Below, piece after piece: positions 1 through 6,476 of a DNA stretch of 8,420 bases. Made by a program: the position numbers and the translations under genes. Under the pieces are notes generated by a model. It did no database searches. It saw only the letters and a list, made by a program, of their open reading frames with translations, and was not told the DNA's origin. The stretch's first letter is position 1, and every line of letters starts with the position of its first letter. The DNA comes from an uncultured Bacteroidota bacterium. GTDB lineage: Bacteria > Bacteroidota > Bacteroidia > Chitinophagales > Chitinophagaceae. The stretch spans positions 1 through 8,420 of the forward strand of contig CAIZLI010000065.1 of assembly GCA_903933765.1 (NCBI GenBank), written 5' to 3'.

Positions 1-1
1 G

Positions 2-700
2 ATCTACAATGCGAGTGAAGGTTTTTTTGCAGCACAGGATCGATTAGATGAAGAAGGGATGTTACTGTTTTTAGACCATGGCATTTTTTATGAATTCATG
101 CCGGTGGAAGAATCCGGAAAAGAAAATCCTTTGACCATTGGATTAGATAAAGTTGAAATAGGAAAAAATTATGGCATTGTCATTAGTACGAATGGTGGGC
201 TCTGGCGTTATCTTGTAGGCGACACGGTACAGTTTGTGACGCTCAACCCTTTTAGAATTAAAGTAAGTGGCCGATTAAAACAATATATCAATGCTTTTGG
301 AGAAGAATTGATTGCAGACAATAGTGATAAAGCCATTAGCGAAACCTGTACTAGTTTCAATGTGGTGATGAAAGAATACACTGCAGCGCCAATCTATATG
401 TCGGACAATGGCTCAGGCGCGCACGAGTGGTTGATTGAGTTTGAAATCGCACCCACAGACATGCATGCATTCGCTGTGGCATTAGATCAAAATTTACAAG
501 CTGTGAATAGCGATTATGAAGCAAAAAGATATAAAGACATTGCGCTAGGTTTACCACAAATCACTGCAGTTAAAAAAGATTGTTTTCACGAATGGTTGAA
601 AAGAAAAGGTAAATTAGGTGGACAACATAAGATACCAAGACTGTCCAATGAGCGTAAATTTTTAGAGGAATTGAAATTGATTCATCAGGAAGGCTCATAA
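2..700 (+). CDS. GH3-family acyl-acid amido synthetase-like protein, 5'-truncated
   Basis: The reading frame is open from base 2 to the TAA at 698-700, giving the last 232 codons of a longer protein (family members are typically about 500 residues), so the true start lies outside the window. Visible motifs are YNASEG at residues 2-7 of the fragment, the WRYLVGD segment at 68-74 and SGRLKQYINAFGEEL at 89-103. These match the conserved nucleotide-binding and hinge segments of GH3 enzymes, which belong to the acyl-adenylate-forming superfamily. Plant members (JAR1/GH3) adenylate a carboxylic acid and conjugate it to an amino acid. Homologues are common in Bacteroidota, but their substrate is, as far as I know, not established, and the usual label 'auxin-responsive promoter' is misleading. 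The first ATG inside the fragment (base 59) is an internal Met, because the YNASEG motif lies upstream of it. It is followed 79 bp later by fabG on the same strand, with a possible separate promoter. Confidence 0.85.
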   Translation: MYNASEGFFAAQDRLDEEGMLLFLDHGIFYEFMPVEESGKENPLTIGLDKVEIGKNYGIVISTNGGLWRYLVGDTVQFVTLNPFRIKVSGRLKQYINAFGEELIADNSDKAISETCTSFNVVMKEYTAAPIYMSDNGSGAHEWLIEFEIAPTDMHAFAVALDQNLQAVNSDYEAKRYKDIALGLPQITAVKKDCFHEWLKRKGKLGGQHKIPRLSNERKFLEELKLIHQEGS

Positions 701-716
701 AAAAGGAGAATCCTAT

Positions 717-724
717 TATATTTG
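717..724 (+). promoter_or_regulatory. Putative -7 promoter element for fabG
   Basis: The octamer TATATTTG matches the Bacteroidota -7 consensus TAnnTTTG exactly and lies in the 79-bp gap between the GH3-like gene and fabG, 55 bp before the fabG ATG. No TTG -33 element is found at the usual 17-23 bp spacing, so the promoter is either weak or depends on the -7 box alone. AT-rich DNA produces such octamers by chance fairly often. Confidence 0.4.
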
Positions 725-729
725 TGCAT

Positions 730-746
730 ATTAGTATTGTATTAAT
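730..746. other. Near-palindrome in the fabG leader
   Basis: ATTAGTA, a three-base centre TTG and TATTAAT form a 17-bp inverted repeat (7 pairs, one of them G-T as RNA). It begins 5 bp after the putative fabG -7 element, where an operator or a 5'-leader hairpin would sit. No known regulator site is recognised, and the AT-only arms make coincidence quite possible. Confidence 0.25.
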
Positions 747-779
747 GCATACTTATTGGTTTATTAAAAATAGAAAACA

Positions 780-1535
780 ATGAAATTATTAGCAGGAAAA
801 GTAGCCATTGTAACAGGAGCAGCAAGAGGTATTGGTGCTGCCATCGCTTTAAAATTAGCAGAGCAAGGTGCTCATGTCGCATTCACCTATGTGAGCGATA
901 GCAGTGCTGACAAGGCAAACCAGCTAGTTGCTGAAATAGAAAAATTAGGTGTTAAAGCAAAAGCATATCAAGCCAATGCGGGAGATTTTGCAGCATGTGA
1001 AACATTTGTAAATGATGTCGTTGCTACATTTGGCACAGTAGATATTTGTGTCAACAATGCAGGAATCTCCAAAGACAATTTGTTATTGCGCATGACCGCA
1101 GAACAATGGGACGATGTGATGGAAACAAACTTAAAGAGTGTGTTTAATATGACCAAGCAAGTGATTCGTCCAATGATGAAAGCACGCAGTGGTAGCATTA
1201 TCAATATGAGTTCTATTATTGGTATTCGCGGTAATGCAGGTCAGAGTAGTTATGCAGCAAGTAAAGCAGGTATCATTGGATTTACAAAATCGATTGCAGC
1301 AGAAGTGGGTAGTCGTAATATTCGTTGCAATGCAATTGCGCCAGGTTTCATTGAAACAGATATGACACATTATTTAAATGAAGGCGAAGCAGGGAAAGCG
1401 TTTTTAGATAAGATTCCTTTGGGTCGTTTTGGCAAGGCAGATGAAATTGCCAACACCACTTTGTTCTTAGCGAGTGATATGAGTAGTTATGTAACTGGAC
1501 AAGTGATTAGCGCCTGCGGCGGATTGAATATCTAA
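780..1535 (+). CDS. fabG: 3-oxoacyl-[acyl-carrier-protein] reductase FabG
   Basis: This 251-residue classical short-chain dehydrogenase/reductase has the length and layout of FabG, which reduces 3-oxoacyl-ACP to 3-hydroxyacyl-ACP with NADPH in the cytoplasmic type II fatty-acid elongation cycle. The Rossmann nucleotide-binding motif TGAARGIG is at residues 12-19 and NNAG at 92-95. The catalytic tetrad is complete: Asn117 (ETNL), Ser145 (MSSIIG), Tyr158 and Lys162 (YAASK). The segment PGFIETDMT and the C-terminal SYVTGQVISACGG are also typical. The ATG at 780 puts the first beta strand at the usual distance from the N-terminus; the preceding bases are A-rich with no Shine-Dalgarno, normal for Bacteroidota. 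Its 3' end overlaps convergent adk by 4 bp. It stands apart from acpP, fabD or fabF here, so a role as a different SDR acting on another 3-oxoacyl substrate cannot be excluded, though the resemblance to FabG is close. Confidence 0.88.
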   Translation: MKLLAGKVAIVTGAARGIGAAIALKLAEQGAHVAFTYVSDSSADKANQLVAEIEKLGVKAKAYQANAGDFAACETFVNDVVATFGTVDICVNNAGISKDNLLLRMTAEQWDDVMETNLKSVFNMTKQVIRPMMKARSGSIINMSSIIGIRGNAGQSSYAASKAGIIGFTKSIAAEVGSRNIRCNAIAPGFIETDMTHYLNEGEAGKAFLDKIPLGRFGKADEIANTTLFLASDMSSYVTGQVISACGGLNI

Positions 1536-2107
1536 ATTCTTGAATCGATCTCTGCTTTTAAATCTGCATAGATTGATTCCACAGTGCCTTCACCTTTCAC
1601 TGAAACCACTTTATTAAATTGTGCGTAATAAGTTGCAACTGCAGTCGTCTTATCATTGTATTCTTGGATTCTAGCACGGATAATGGTTTCGTTGGTATCG
1701 TCTGATCTACCAGATGTTAAACCTCTTCCTAATAATCTTTTCACCAATTCTTCTTCGCTTACTTCTAGTGCAAGTACCACATTGATCTCATTTGATTTTT
1801 TTTCCAACAAAGCATCTAATGCAACACATTGTGCAGTTGTTCTTGGAAAGCCATCGAACAAAAATCCTTTTGCACCTGGATGTGCATTCATAAAATTATC
1901 CACCATCCCTATCACCACTTCGTCTGGCACCAATTGTCCTTGGTCCATTAATCTCTTTGCTTCCAATCCTAATGTAGTTTGACCTGCAATTTCACTACGT
2001 AATAAATTACCTGTAGATAAATGTTGCAAACCATAAGCCGCGATAATGTTTTCACTTTGTGTGCCTTTACCACTTCCTGGAGGACCAAATAGGATTAAAT
2101 TGAACAT
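1532..2107 (-). CDS. adk: Adenylate kinase (short LID form)
   Basis: This 191-residue protein interconverts ATP + AMP and 2 ADP in the cytoplasm. The P-loop GPPGSGKGTQ is at residues 8-17, the AMP-binding STGNLLR at 31-37, the DGFPRT signature at 85-90, and the LID arginines lie in KRLLGRG and SGRSDDT (123-138), followed by RARIQEYNDKT (144-154). The LID is the short version: the roughly 27-residue insertion with four zinc-binding cysteines seen in long bacterial adenylate kinases is absent, which explains the length. The AMP-binding loop reads GN where many homologues have GD, a mild change that leaves the key Arg37. The ATG at 2107 sits 10 codon-triplets or fewer from the P-loop, as expected. 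A good -7 element lies 20 bp upstream. The TAG stop overlaps the end of fabG by 4 bp, so neither gene has an intrinsic terminator between them. Confidence 0.95.
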   Translation of the reverse strand: MFNLILFGPPGSGKGTQSENIIAAYGLQHLSTGNLLRSEIAGQTTLGLEAKRLMDQGQLVPDEVVIGMVDNFMNAHPGAKGFLFDGFPRTTAQCVALDALLEKKSNEINVVLALEVSEEELVKRLLGRGLTSGRSDDTNETIIRARIQEYNDKTTAVATYYAQFNKVVSVKGEGTVESIYADLKAEIDSRI

Positions 2108-2127
2108 GGGATTGTGTTGATAGGCTA

Positions 2128-2135
2128 CAAAGATA
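2128..2135 (-). promoter_or_regulatory. Putative -7 promoter element for adk
   Basis: On the minus strand this reads TATCTTTG, an exact match to the Bacteroidota TAnnTTTG consensus. It ends 20 bp upstream of the adk ATG, giving a short leader. No convincing -33 TTG lies at the normal spacing; the region upstream is an A-run followed by ordinary sequence. Confidence 0.55.
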
Positions 2136-2227
2136 ACAAACTCGGGTAAATTTTTTTAACCTAAGATTGTAAATTACTCAACAAATTATCTGAATACTTG
2201 TTAGTATTTTACACAGAAATCAATACC

Positions 2228-2746
2228 ATGTACAAAATACTTTGTTTTTGCCTTTTGATGAGCCAAACCGCTTGCGCTCAGACGTCCACAAAACAATCCA
2301 ATAAATCCAATGCCATGCCAACAAAAGAAAATACCTTTTATTCTAGAACAAGTAAGGAAGCTGTAATTGTACCAGATAGCGTATGGAAGCAGATCTTAAG
2401 CCCCGAGGTCTACGCAATTGCAAGAGAAAAAGGAACAGAACGTCCGTTTACAAGTGCATTTGAAACGTCTAAGGCCATTGGCACTTATCATTGTAAAGCA
2501 TGTGGTAATTCATTATTTAAAAGTGATACTAAATTTGATAGCGGTTGTGGCTGGCCTAGTTTTTACGAGCCTCTTACAAAACAATCCATTATCTATACCC
2601 CTGATAATACCCATGGAATGAAAAGAACCGAAGTACAATGCGGTAAGTGCAAAGCACATTTAGGGCATGTATTTGAAGATGGTCCTCCTCCAACAGGTTT
2701 GCGTTATTGTATCAATGGCGTCATCCTTGACTTTGATGCAAAATAA
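2228..2746 (+). CDS. msrB: Peptide-methionine (R)-S-oxide reductase MsrB, exported
   Basis: The protein reduces methionine-R-sulfoxide residues in oxidised proteins. With the ATG at 2228 it has 172 residues. Residues 89-92 (CKAC) and 138-141 (CGKC) supply the four zinc-binding cysteines. [10 protein letters not shown] follows at 106-115, where Cys107 is in the usual resolving position, and the catalytic Cys161 is in RYCIN. The MsrB domain fills about residues 37-170. The N-terminus ([18 protein letters not shown]) is a signal peptide; cleavage could be by signal peptidase I after ACA, or Cys16 could be lipidated, but Gln at -3 makes a poor lipobox. An in-frame TTG at 2198 would add ten residues in front of the signal peptide and is less likely. 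The predicted site of action is therefore the periplasm or membrane surface. The last 43 bp overlap the convergent transporter gene, including the catalytic Cys codon. Confidence 0.92.
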   Translation: MYKILCFCLLMSQTACAQTSTKQSNKSNAMPTKENTFYSRTSKEAVIVPDSVWKQILSPEVYAIAREKGTERPFTSAFETSKAIGTYHCKACGNSLFKSDTKFDSGCGWPSFYEPLTKQSIIYTPDNTHGMKRTEVQCGKCKAHLGHVFEDGPPPTGLRYCINGVILDFDAK

Positions 2747-3966
2747 TACATGGCGTAAGCGGTTATAAAGAGTCCTACAAAAGATAAAATCATGACACTC
2801 TGTGCAAAGAAGCTGGTCCATTCTATCTCTAAAGTCATGCCCTCTTTTACCAACATCACCGTCACGCTTCCTACGTATCCAATTGAATCTGCTAAATAAA
2901 TAAAGAAGCCAGCATTGCCTTTAATGGAGTAGGCTGCAATTAATCGATCAAAATAAATTGAATTAAAAGGAATGTACACAAGGTATAATCCTAGGCCCAC
3001 CAAAAGCATCCACCAAAATGGATCCAATAATTTTTGTGTGAAAAAATAAGTTGACAGTCCAGCTACCACAAAACCAATTAAAATAAATACATGCGCAATC
3101 ATGAAAGCTTTAAAACTATTTTTTACAGCAACAACTGCGCCTATTAAGATTAAAATAAAAATAGTGATGGGAATTTCTGTTTCAGAAAAAGTAGACGGTT
3201 TTGCTGCATAGCCCATCTCCTTCCACATATCGGCCGAAAAATTATCTCGAATATCTCTAAATATTGTGGCAAATAAATAGATCGCTACAAAAGCAACAAC
3301 GCCTGGTAAATATTGTTTTAAAATTAATTTTCGATCTGCTGATGTCATCGGAATTCTTTTTGCCCTCAAGGCTTCATCTTCTATAGAGGGTGGTGGCACT
3401 TTCTCCAGACCCCACACGCATAATACCAATGGCAATGCAAAAACCAATCCGGTACAAAAAGGCACCCAGGTTTCAGTGATATGAAAGTTTAGCATCAACC
3501 ATGCACCAACCGACTTCACCCATCCTGCAGAAAAAATAAAACTTACCGCGAGTGCAGCGCCTATAAAATCGGTGCTACGTCTACCTTCTACATAAGAGAA
3601 GACCACGCCCCATAACATACCTAGTGGAAAACCATTGATGAATAAAAACAAGATACTATAGGGTGCCGGCACAATCGCAAACAATAACCAAGCTGCCCAT
3701 GCAATACCCGTTAGTAAAAAAATAATTTTATACCTGTTCTTTTTTTCTAGACCCGAAATAAATTTAATGCCATAAAATTTCGCCATCAAATAACCCAACA
3801 TCTGACTAATGACCATGGCTGTTTTAAATGCAATGGGTCCAAAAGTCATCCCCTCAAAAGTGCAAACTGTAAATGATTTTCTAAATCCAAATATAAAAAC
3901 ATAAGTTCCAAAGGAAACCAAGGCAGCATAGAGCGCTACTGATTTTTCTTTTGTGATAAATGACAT
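2704..3966 (-). CDS. DUF5690-type, MFS-like 12-TM membrane protein
   Basis: This is an integral inner-membrane protein with about twelve hydrophobic segments, near residues 10-28, 47-66, 80-100, 104-126, 134-159, 166-186, 219-235, 264-280, 284-308, 314-338, 350-370 and 383-406. A long cytoplasmic-type hydrophilic stretch after helix 6 (about 187-218, rich in charge) divides it into two six-helix halves, the layout of Major Facilitator Superfamily transporters. The first helix ends in [14 protein letters not shown], reminiscent of the RKxF motif of organophosphate antiporters, and I recognise the whole as the Bacteroidota DUF5690 family, whose substrate is not known to me. I chose the ATG at 3966 (420 residues) over an in-frame TTG at 3990 that would add eight residues. 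A weak -7-like box (TATCTTTA, 4017-4010) lies upstream, but the gene may also be read from the small ORF 62 bp upstream. Its last 13 codons and stop lie antisense to the end of msrB. Confidence 0.75.
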   Translation of the reverse strand: MSFITKEKSVALYAALVSFGTYVFIFGFRKSFTVCTFEGMTFGPIAFKTAMVISQMLGYLMAKFYGIKFISGLEKKNRYKIIFLLTGIAWAAWLLFAIVPAPYSILFLFINGFPLGMLWGVVFSYVEGRRSTDFIGAALAVSFIFSAGWVKSVGAWLMLNFHITETWVPFCTGLVFALPLVLCVWGLEKVPPPSIEDEALRAKRIPMTSADRKLILKQYLPGVVAFVAIYLFATIFRDIRDNFSADMWKEMGYAAKPSTFSETEIPITIFILILIGAVVAVKNSFKAFMIAHVFILIGFVVAGLSTYFFTQKLLDPFWWMLLVGLGLYLVYIPFNSIYFDRLIAAYSIKGNAGFFIYLADSIGYVGSVTVMLVKEGMTLEIEWTSFFAQSVMILSFVGLFITAYAMYYFASKSRMTPLIQ

Positions 3967-4028
3967 GCCTATTTCTTTTAATGAAAACAATCTGTTATAA
4001 TCGTCCTCTTAAAGATAGGGTAATTCAA

Positions 4029-4268
4029 CTAATTTTTATGGTAAGCAAAGACAAAGGGCTTTTCTGGATTGTCTTTTAAACTGCGCTTTACTAAATGCGG
4101 CTTTTGGATGATTTTTCTTTTATTTAAATCAATCACTTCGATATTTTGATAAAACTGTTCTACTTGTTCGATCTGAAACAACATGGCATGTATTTCCAAC
4201 AATAAAATCAATTGCTTTTGTTTTTTTAAAACATCATTGCTCGCAAGATATATATGGCTTCTTAACAT
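4029..4268 (-). CDS. Small protein of unknown function (79 aa)
   Basis: I do not recognise this protein. From the ATG at 4268 it has 79 residues, ending in TAG. It is basic and has no signal peptide or membrane segment long enough to be convincing. Residues 11-42 look like one amphipathic helix rich in Lys, Leu, Ile and Gln, followed by a strand-like IEVIDL and a basic C-terminal part with RSLKDNPEKPFVFAYHKN. An in-frame ATG at 4316 would give 95 residues, but it would leave only 5 bp to the start of the divergent glycosyltransferase gene, and a good -7 element sits just before 4268, so the shorter form is preferred. It lies 62 bp upstream of the DUF5690 gene on the same strand and could share its transcript. 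Reality as a gene rests on context and the promoter rather than on homology. Confidence 0.5.
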   Translation of the reverse strand: MLRSHIYLASNDVLKKQKQLILLLEIHAMLFQIEQVEQFYQNIEVIDLNKRKIIQKPHLVKRSLKDNPEKPFVFAYHKN

Positions 4269-4273
4269 GGATA

Positions 4274-4281
4274 CAAAACTA
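4274..4281 (-). promoter_or_regulatory. Putative -7 element for the small minus-strand ORF
   Basis: The minus strand reads TAGTTTTG, matching TAnnTTTG, and ends only 5 bp before the ATG at 4268. Transcription starting at the usual distance would begin at or near the ATG, so a leaderless mRNA is expected. The -33 position holds no TTG. Confidence 0.4.
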
Positions 4282-4295
4282 CAATTTTTTACAAG

Positions 4296-4303
4296 TATAT
4301 TTG
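4296..4303 (+). promoter_or_regulatory. Putative -7 element for the glycosyltransferase-mnmH-acyltransferase operon
   Basis: TATATTTG matches TAnnTTTG exactly and ends 18 bp before the glycosyltransferase ATG. No -33 TTG is visible at 17-23 bp spacing. The region where RNA polymerase would contact -33 overlaps the -7 box of the divergent small ORF. Confidence 0.5.
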
Positions 4304-4321
4304 AATAAGATTTCATAATTC

Positions 4322-5419
4322 ATGCAACAAAAAAAAGTACTCATTGCGCCCTTAGATTGGGGACTTGGTCATGCAACTAGATGCATCCCAGTGATTACTG
4401 CTTTGCTTGAACTTGGCTATCATGTAACGATTGCTACAGACGGACCGCATGCAATTATTTTAAGAGAAGCCTTTCCCAATTTGACTTTCCTTAGATTAAA
4501 AGGATATGGTATTCGTTATTCCAAAAACGCAGCAGGGTTTGCATTAAAAATGTTGGTGCAGGTTCCACGCATTTTGTACAACATCTTTAAAGAGTTTTGG
4601 TGGTTACATAAAACAAATCGACACCAAGATTTTGACTTGATCATTTCTGATAACCGTCTTGGTTTTTTTCACTTAAAAACACCTTCGGTTTTTATAACAC
4701 ATCAGTTGAACCTTCAAACCCCTTTTAGCTGGTCTACCAATTTGTTGCAATGGATGCAGTATACCTGGTTTAAACTATTTTATACCATGGTATGGGTGCC
4801 CGATATGCAAGGGGAACAAAGCCTTGCTGGTATTTTAGGGAATCCAATATGGAAACCATCGGTGCGGGTTTGGTATATGAATTGCCTGTCTAGGTTAAAG
4901 GCCTATGCTAGTAATCCACTCAATGAGCAGCAGCCAACCGACGTATTTATAGGCATCCTATCTGGACCAGAACCCCAAAGAAGCATTTTTCAGGAAATTT
5001 TATGGGTAGAAGGCAATGGGCTCCATCAACCTTTTAAACTCATTGCGGGAACAGCCGACCAAGCCCATAACCAGGCTGATTCTGCTAAAGGATCCATTGT
5101 GCCACATCTAGGAGGTCCGGCATTGGTCAAAGCGATTGAAAATGCAAAATATATCATTAGTCGTGGAGGGTATACGAGCTTAATGGAACTGATTCCATTG
5201 AATAAGCCATTGATTTTAGTACCCACGCCTGGACAAACAGAACAAATCTACTTAGCCAAAAGATGGCAAGCAAAAGGTTGGGCAATTGCCTATGATCAAA
5301 CCGAATTTCATCTTGAAACAGCCTTAAAAGCAGCGGACAATTTTAATTACCAACCCATTCCTTTTATCCCCTTTACAAAAGAAGCATTGGAAGCAACATT
5401 AAAGCAAGTAAATTTGTAG
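4322..5419 (+). CDS. GT-B glycosyltransferase, family-28-like (MurG/MGD-type fold)
   Basis: This 365-residue protein has the two-domain GT-B layout. The N-terminal acceptor domain opens with a beta strand and glycine-rich loop, APLDWGLGHATRC at residues 9-21, the position equivalent to the GxGGH-type loop of MurG. The C-terminal nucleotide-sugar domain contains LSGPEPQR (around 217-224), SRGGYTSLMEL at 280-290 and LVPTPGQTEQ at 299-308, which correspond to the family-28 C-terminal signature for binding the UDP-sugar. No signal peptide or full membrane span is present, so it probably acts at the cytoplasmic face of the membrane, aided by a hydrophobic/aromatic patch around 75-95 and 135-165. 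The donor and acceptor cannot be told from sequence; it is not MurG itself. It is first in a tight operon: its TAG is separated from the mnmH ATG by one base, suggesting translational coupling. Confidence 0.8.
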   Translation: MQQKKVLIAPLDWGLGHATRCIPVITALLELGYHVTIATDGPHAIILREAFPNLTFLRLKGYGIRYSKNAAGFALKMLVQVPRILYNIFKEFWWLHKTNRHQDFDLIISDNRLGFFHLKTPSVFITHQLNLQTPFSWSTNLLQWMQYTWFKLFYTMVWVPDMQGEQSLAGILGNPIWKPSVRVWYMNCLSRLKAYASNPLNEQQPTDVFIGILSGPEPQRSIFQEILWVEGNGLHQPFKLIAGTADQAHNQADSAKGSIVPHLGGPALVKAIENAKYIISRGGYTSLMELIPLNKPLILVPTPGQTEQIYLAKRWQAKGWAIAYDQTEFHLETALKAADNFNYQPIPFIPFTKEALEATLKQVNL

Positions 5420-5420
5420 T

Positions 5421-6467
5421 ATGGGTGTACAGAAAACAGGAGAAGGGATTTTTGAAAATTTATCCAACTACTTAATCATTGATGTTCGAAGTCCTGATGA
5501 GTATGCACATGCTCATATCCCAAATGCTTTTTCATTGCCGCTTTTCACCAACGAAGAACGCGCAGAAATTGGCACGACTTATAAACAACAAAGCAGAGAA
5601 GCTGCCATTAAATTAGGTCTTCCTTTTTTTGGTAACAAGATGCCAAACATGATTGAGCAGGTAGAAGGATGGGTAGCGCTCTACGAAAAAACAAATGGAA
5701 ACAAACCGACTATTTTAGTACACTGTTGGAGAGGTGGCATGCGAAGCGCTGCCGTTGCTTGGTTATTGGATTTATATGGTTTTAAAATTGAACAACTTTC
5801 GGGCGGCTACAAAGCTTACCGCAATTGGGTTTTAGCGCAGTTCGAAAAAAATTATTCCATGAAAGTATTGGGTGGATATACAGGATCGGGTAAAACAGAA
5901 ATATTATTACAACTACAAAAAAGTAAAATCCCTGTTATTGATTTGGAAGGATTAGCCAATCATAAAGGCTCTGCATTTGGTGCACTTGGACAACACGAAC
6001 AAGCAAGTCAAGAACAATTTGAAAATAAATTAGCGGGCGCATTGTTTCATGCTAGTAATGCACATCCTTATTTTTGGATAGAAGACGAAAGCCAAAGAAT
6101 TGGAACCAATATGTTGCCAGTTAATTTTTTTAAAAATATTAGAAACAGTATTTGCTATTTTATTGATATCCCTTTTGAAGCGCGTTTGCAATTTATTGTA
6201 GCAGCTTATGGCAAGTTTGCGGTAACTGATTTAATTGCAGCCACTTTAAGAATTCAAAAAAGATTGGGGGGATTAGAGACAAAAACGGCGGTCAATTGTT
6301 TGGTTGAAAATAATATCGAAGCTGCTTTTACTATTTTATTAAAATATTATGATAAGGTCTACTTAAAAAATATTGAAACCGCTGCGATTCCAAAATTAAA
6401 AATTGAAAAGCTGGAAGCTCCAGGGGTAAATCCTATTCAAAACGCAGGTCTATTCATGCATCTTTAA
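5421..6467 (+). CDS. mnmH: tRNA 2-selenouridine(34) synthase MnmH (SelU/YbbB)
   Basis: MnmH replaces the sulfur of 2-thiouridine at the wobble position of tRNAs for Lys, Glu and Gln with selenium from selenophosphate, by way of a geranylated intermediate. The 348-residue protein is full length for the family. An N-terminal rhodanese domain (about 15-140) carries IIDVRSPDEYAHAHIPNA at 19-36 and the active-site loop CWRGGMRS at 102-109, with catalytic Cys102. A P-loop domain follows, with GGYTGSGKT at 151-159, DLEGLANHKGSAFG at 174-187, QASQEQFE at 194-201 and EDESQRIG at 221-228, all characteristic of MnmH and not of simple rhodaneses. The ATG at 5421 lies one base after the upstream stop, and the next gene starts 9 bp after its own stop, so it is the middle gene of an operon. 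The selenophosphate synthetase gene selD is not in the window; without it the enzyme could only geranylate. Confidence 0.95.
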   Translation: MGVQKTGEGIFENLSNYLIIDVRSPDEYAHAHIPNAFSLPLFTNEERAEIGTTYKQQSREAAIKLGLPFFGNKMPNMIEQVEGWVALYEKTNGNKPTILVHCWRGGMRSAAVAWLLDLYGFKIEQLSGGYKAYRNWVLAQFEKNYSMKVLGGYTGSGKTEILLQLQKSKIPVIDLEGLANHKGSAFGALGQHEQASQEQFENKLAGALFHASNAHPYFWIEDESQRIGTNMLPVNFFKNIRNSICYFIDIPFEARLQFIVAAYGKFAVTDLIAATLRIQKRLGGLETKTAVNCLVENNIEAAFTILLKYYDKVYLKNIETAAIPKLKIEKLEAPGVNPIQNAGLFMHL

Positions 6468-6476
6468 TTTAATTAT

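Noticed and set aside
703..708. AAGGAG as a ribosome binding site
   Set aside because: It is over 70 bp from the fabG ATG and only 3 bp past the GH3 stop, with no start codon at a suitable distance.
968..1370. Two open frames antisense to fabG
   Set aside because: They lie wholly inside the well-supported fabG gene, overlap each other and have no recognisable protein features.
1656..1982. 108-codon frame antisense to adk
   Set aside because: It lies entirely within adk; its serine/asparagine-rich product is a typical antisense shadow.
2203..2212. TATTTTAC as the msrB -7 element
   Set aside because: It matches only the first half of TAnnTTTG and has no -33 partner, so it was not listed as a feature.
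2198..2227. TTG start giving MsrB ten extra residues
   Set aside because: It would place a polar stretch in front of the signal peptide; the ATG at 2228 begins directly with the signal peptide.
3967..3990. TTG start giving the DUF5690 protein eight extra residues
   Set aside because: An ATG at 3966 is available close to the first membrane helix, and nothing conserved is recognised in the extension.
4269..4316. ATG at 4316 as start of the small minus-strand ORF
   Set aside because: It leaves 5 bp to the divergent glycosyltransferase ATG and overlaps both putative -7 elements; the ATG at 4268 fits the promoter better. Not excluded.
5026..5226. Frame antisense to the glycosyltransferase gene
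   Set aside because: It is inside the conserved donor-binding domain coding region, with no promoter or family resemblance.
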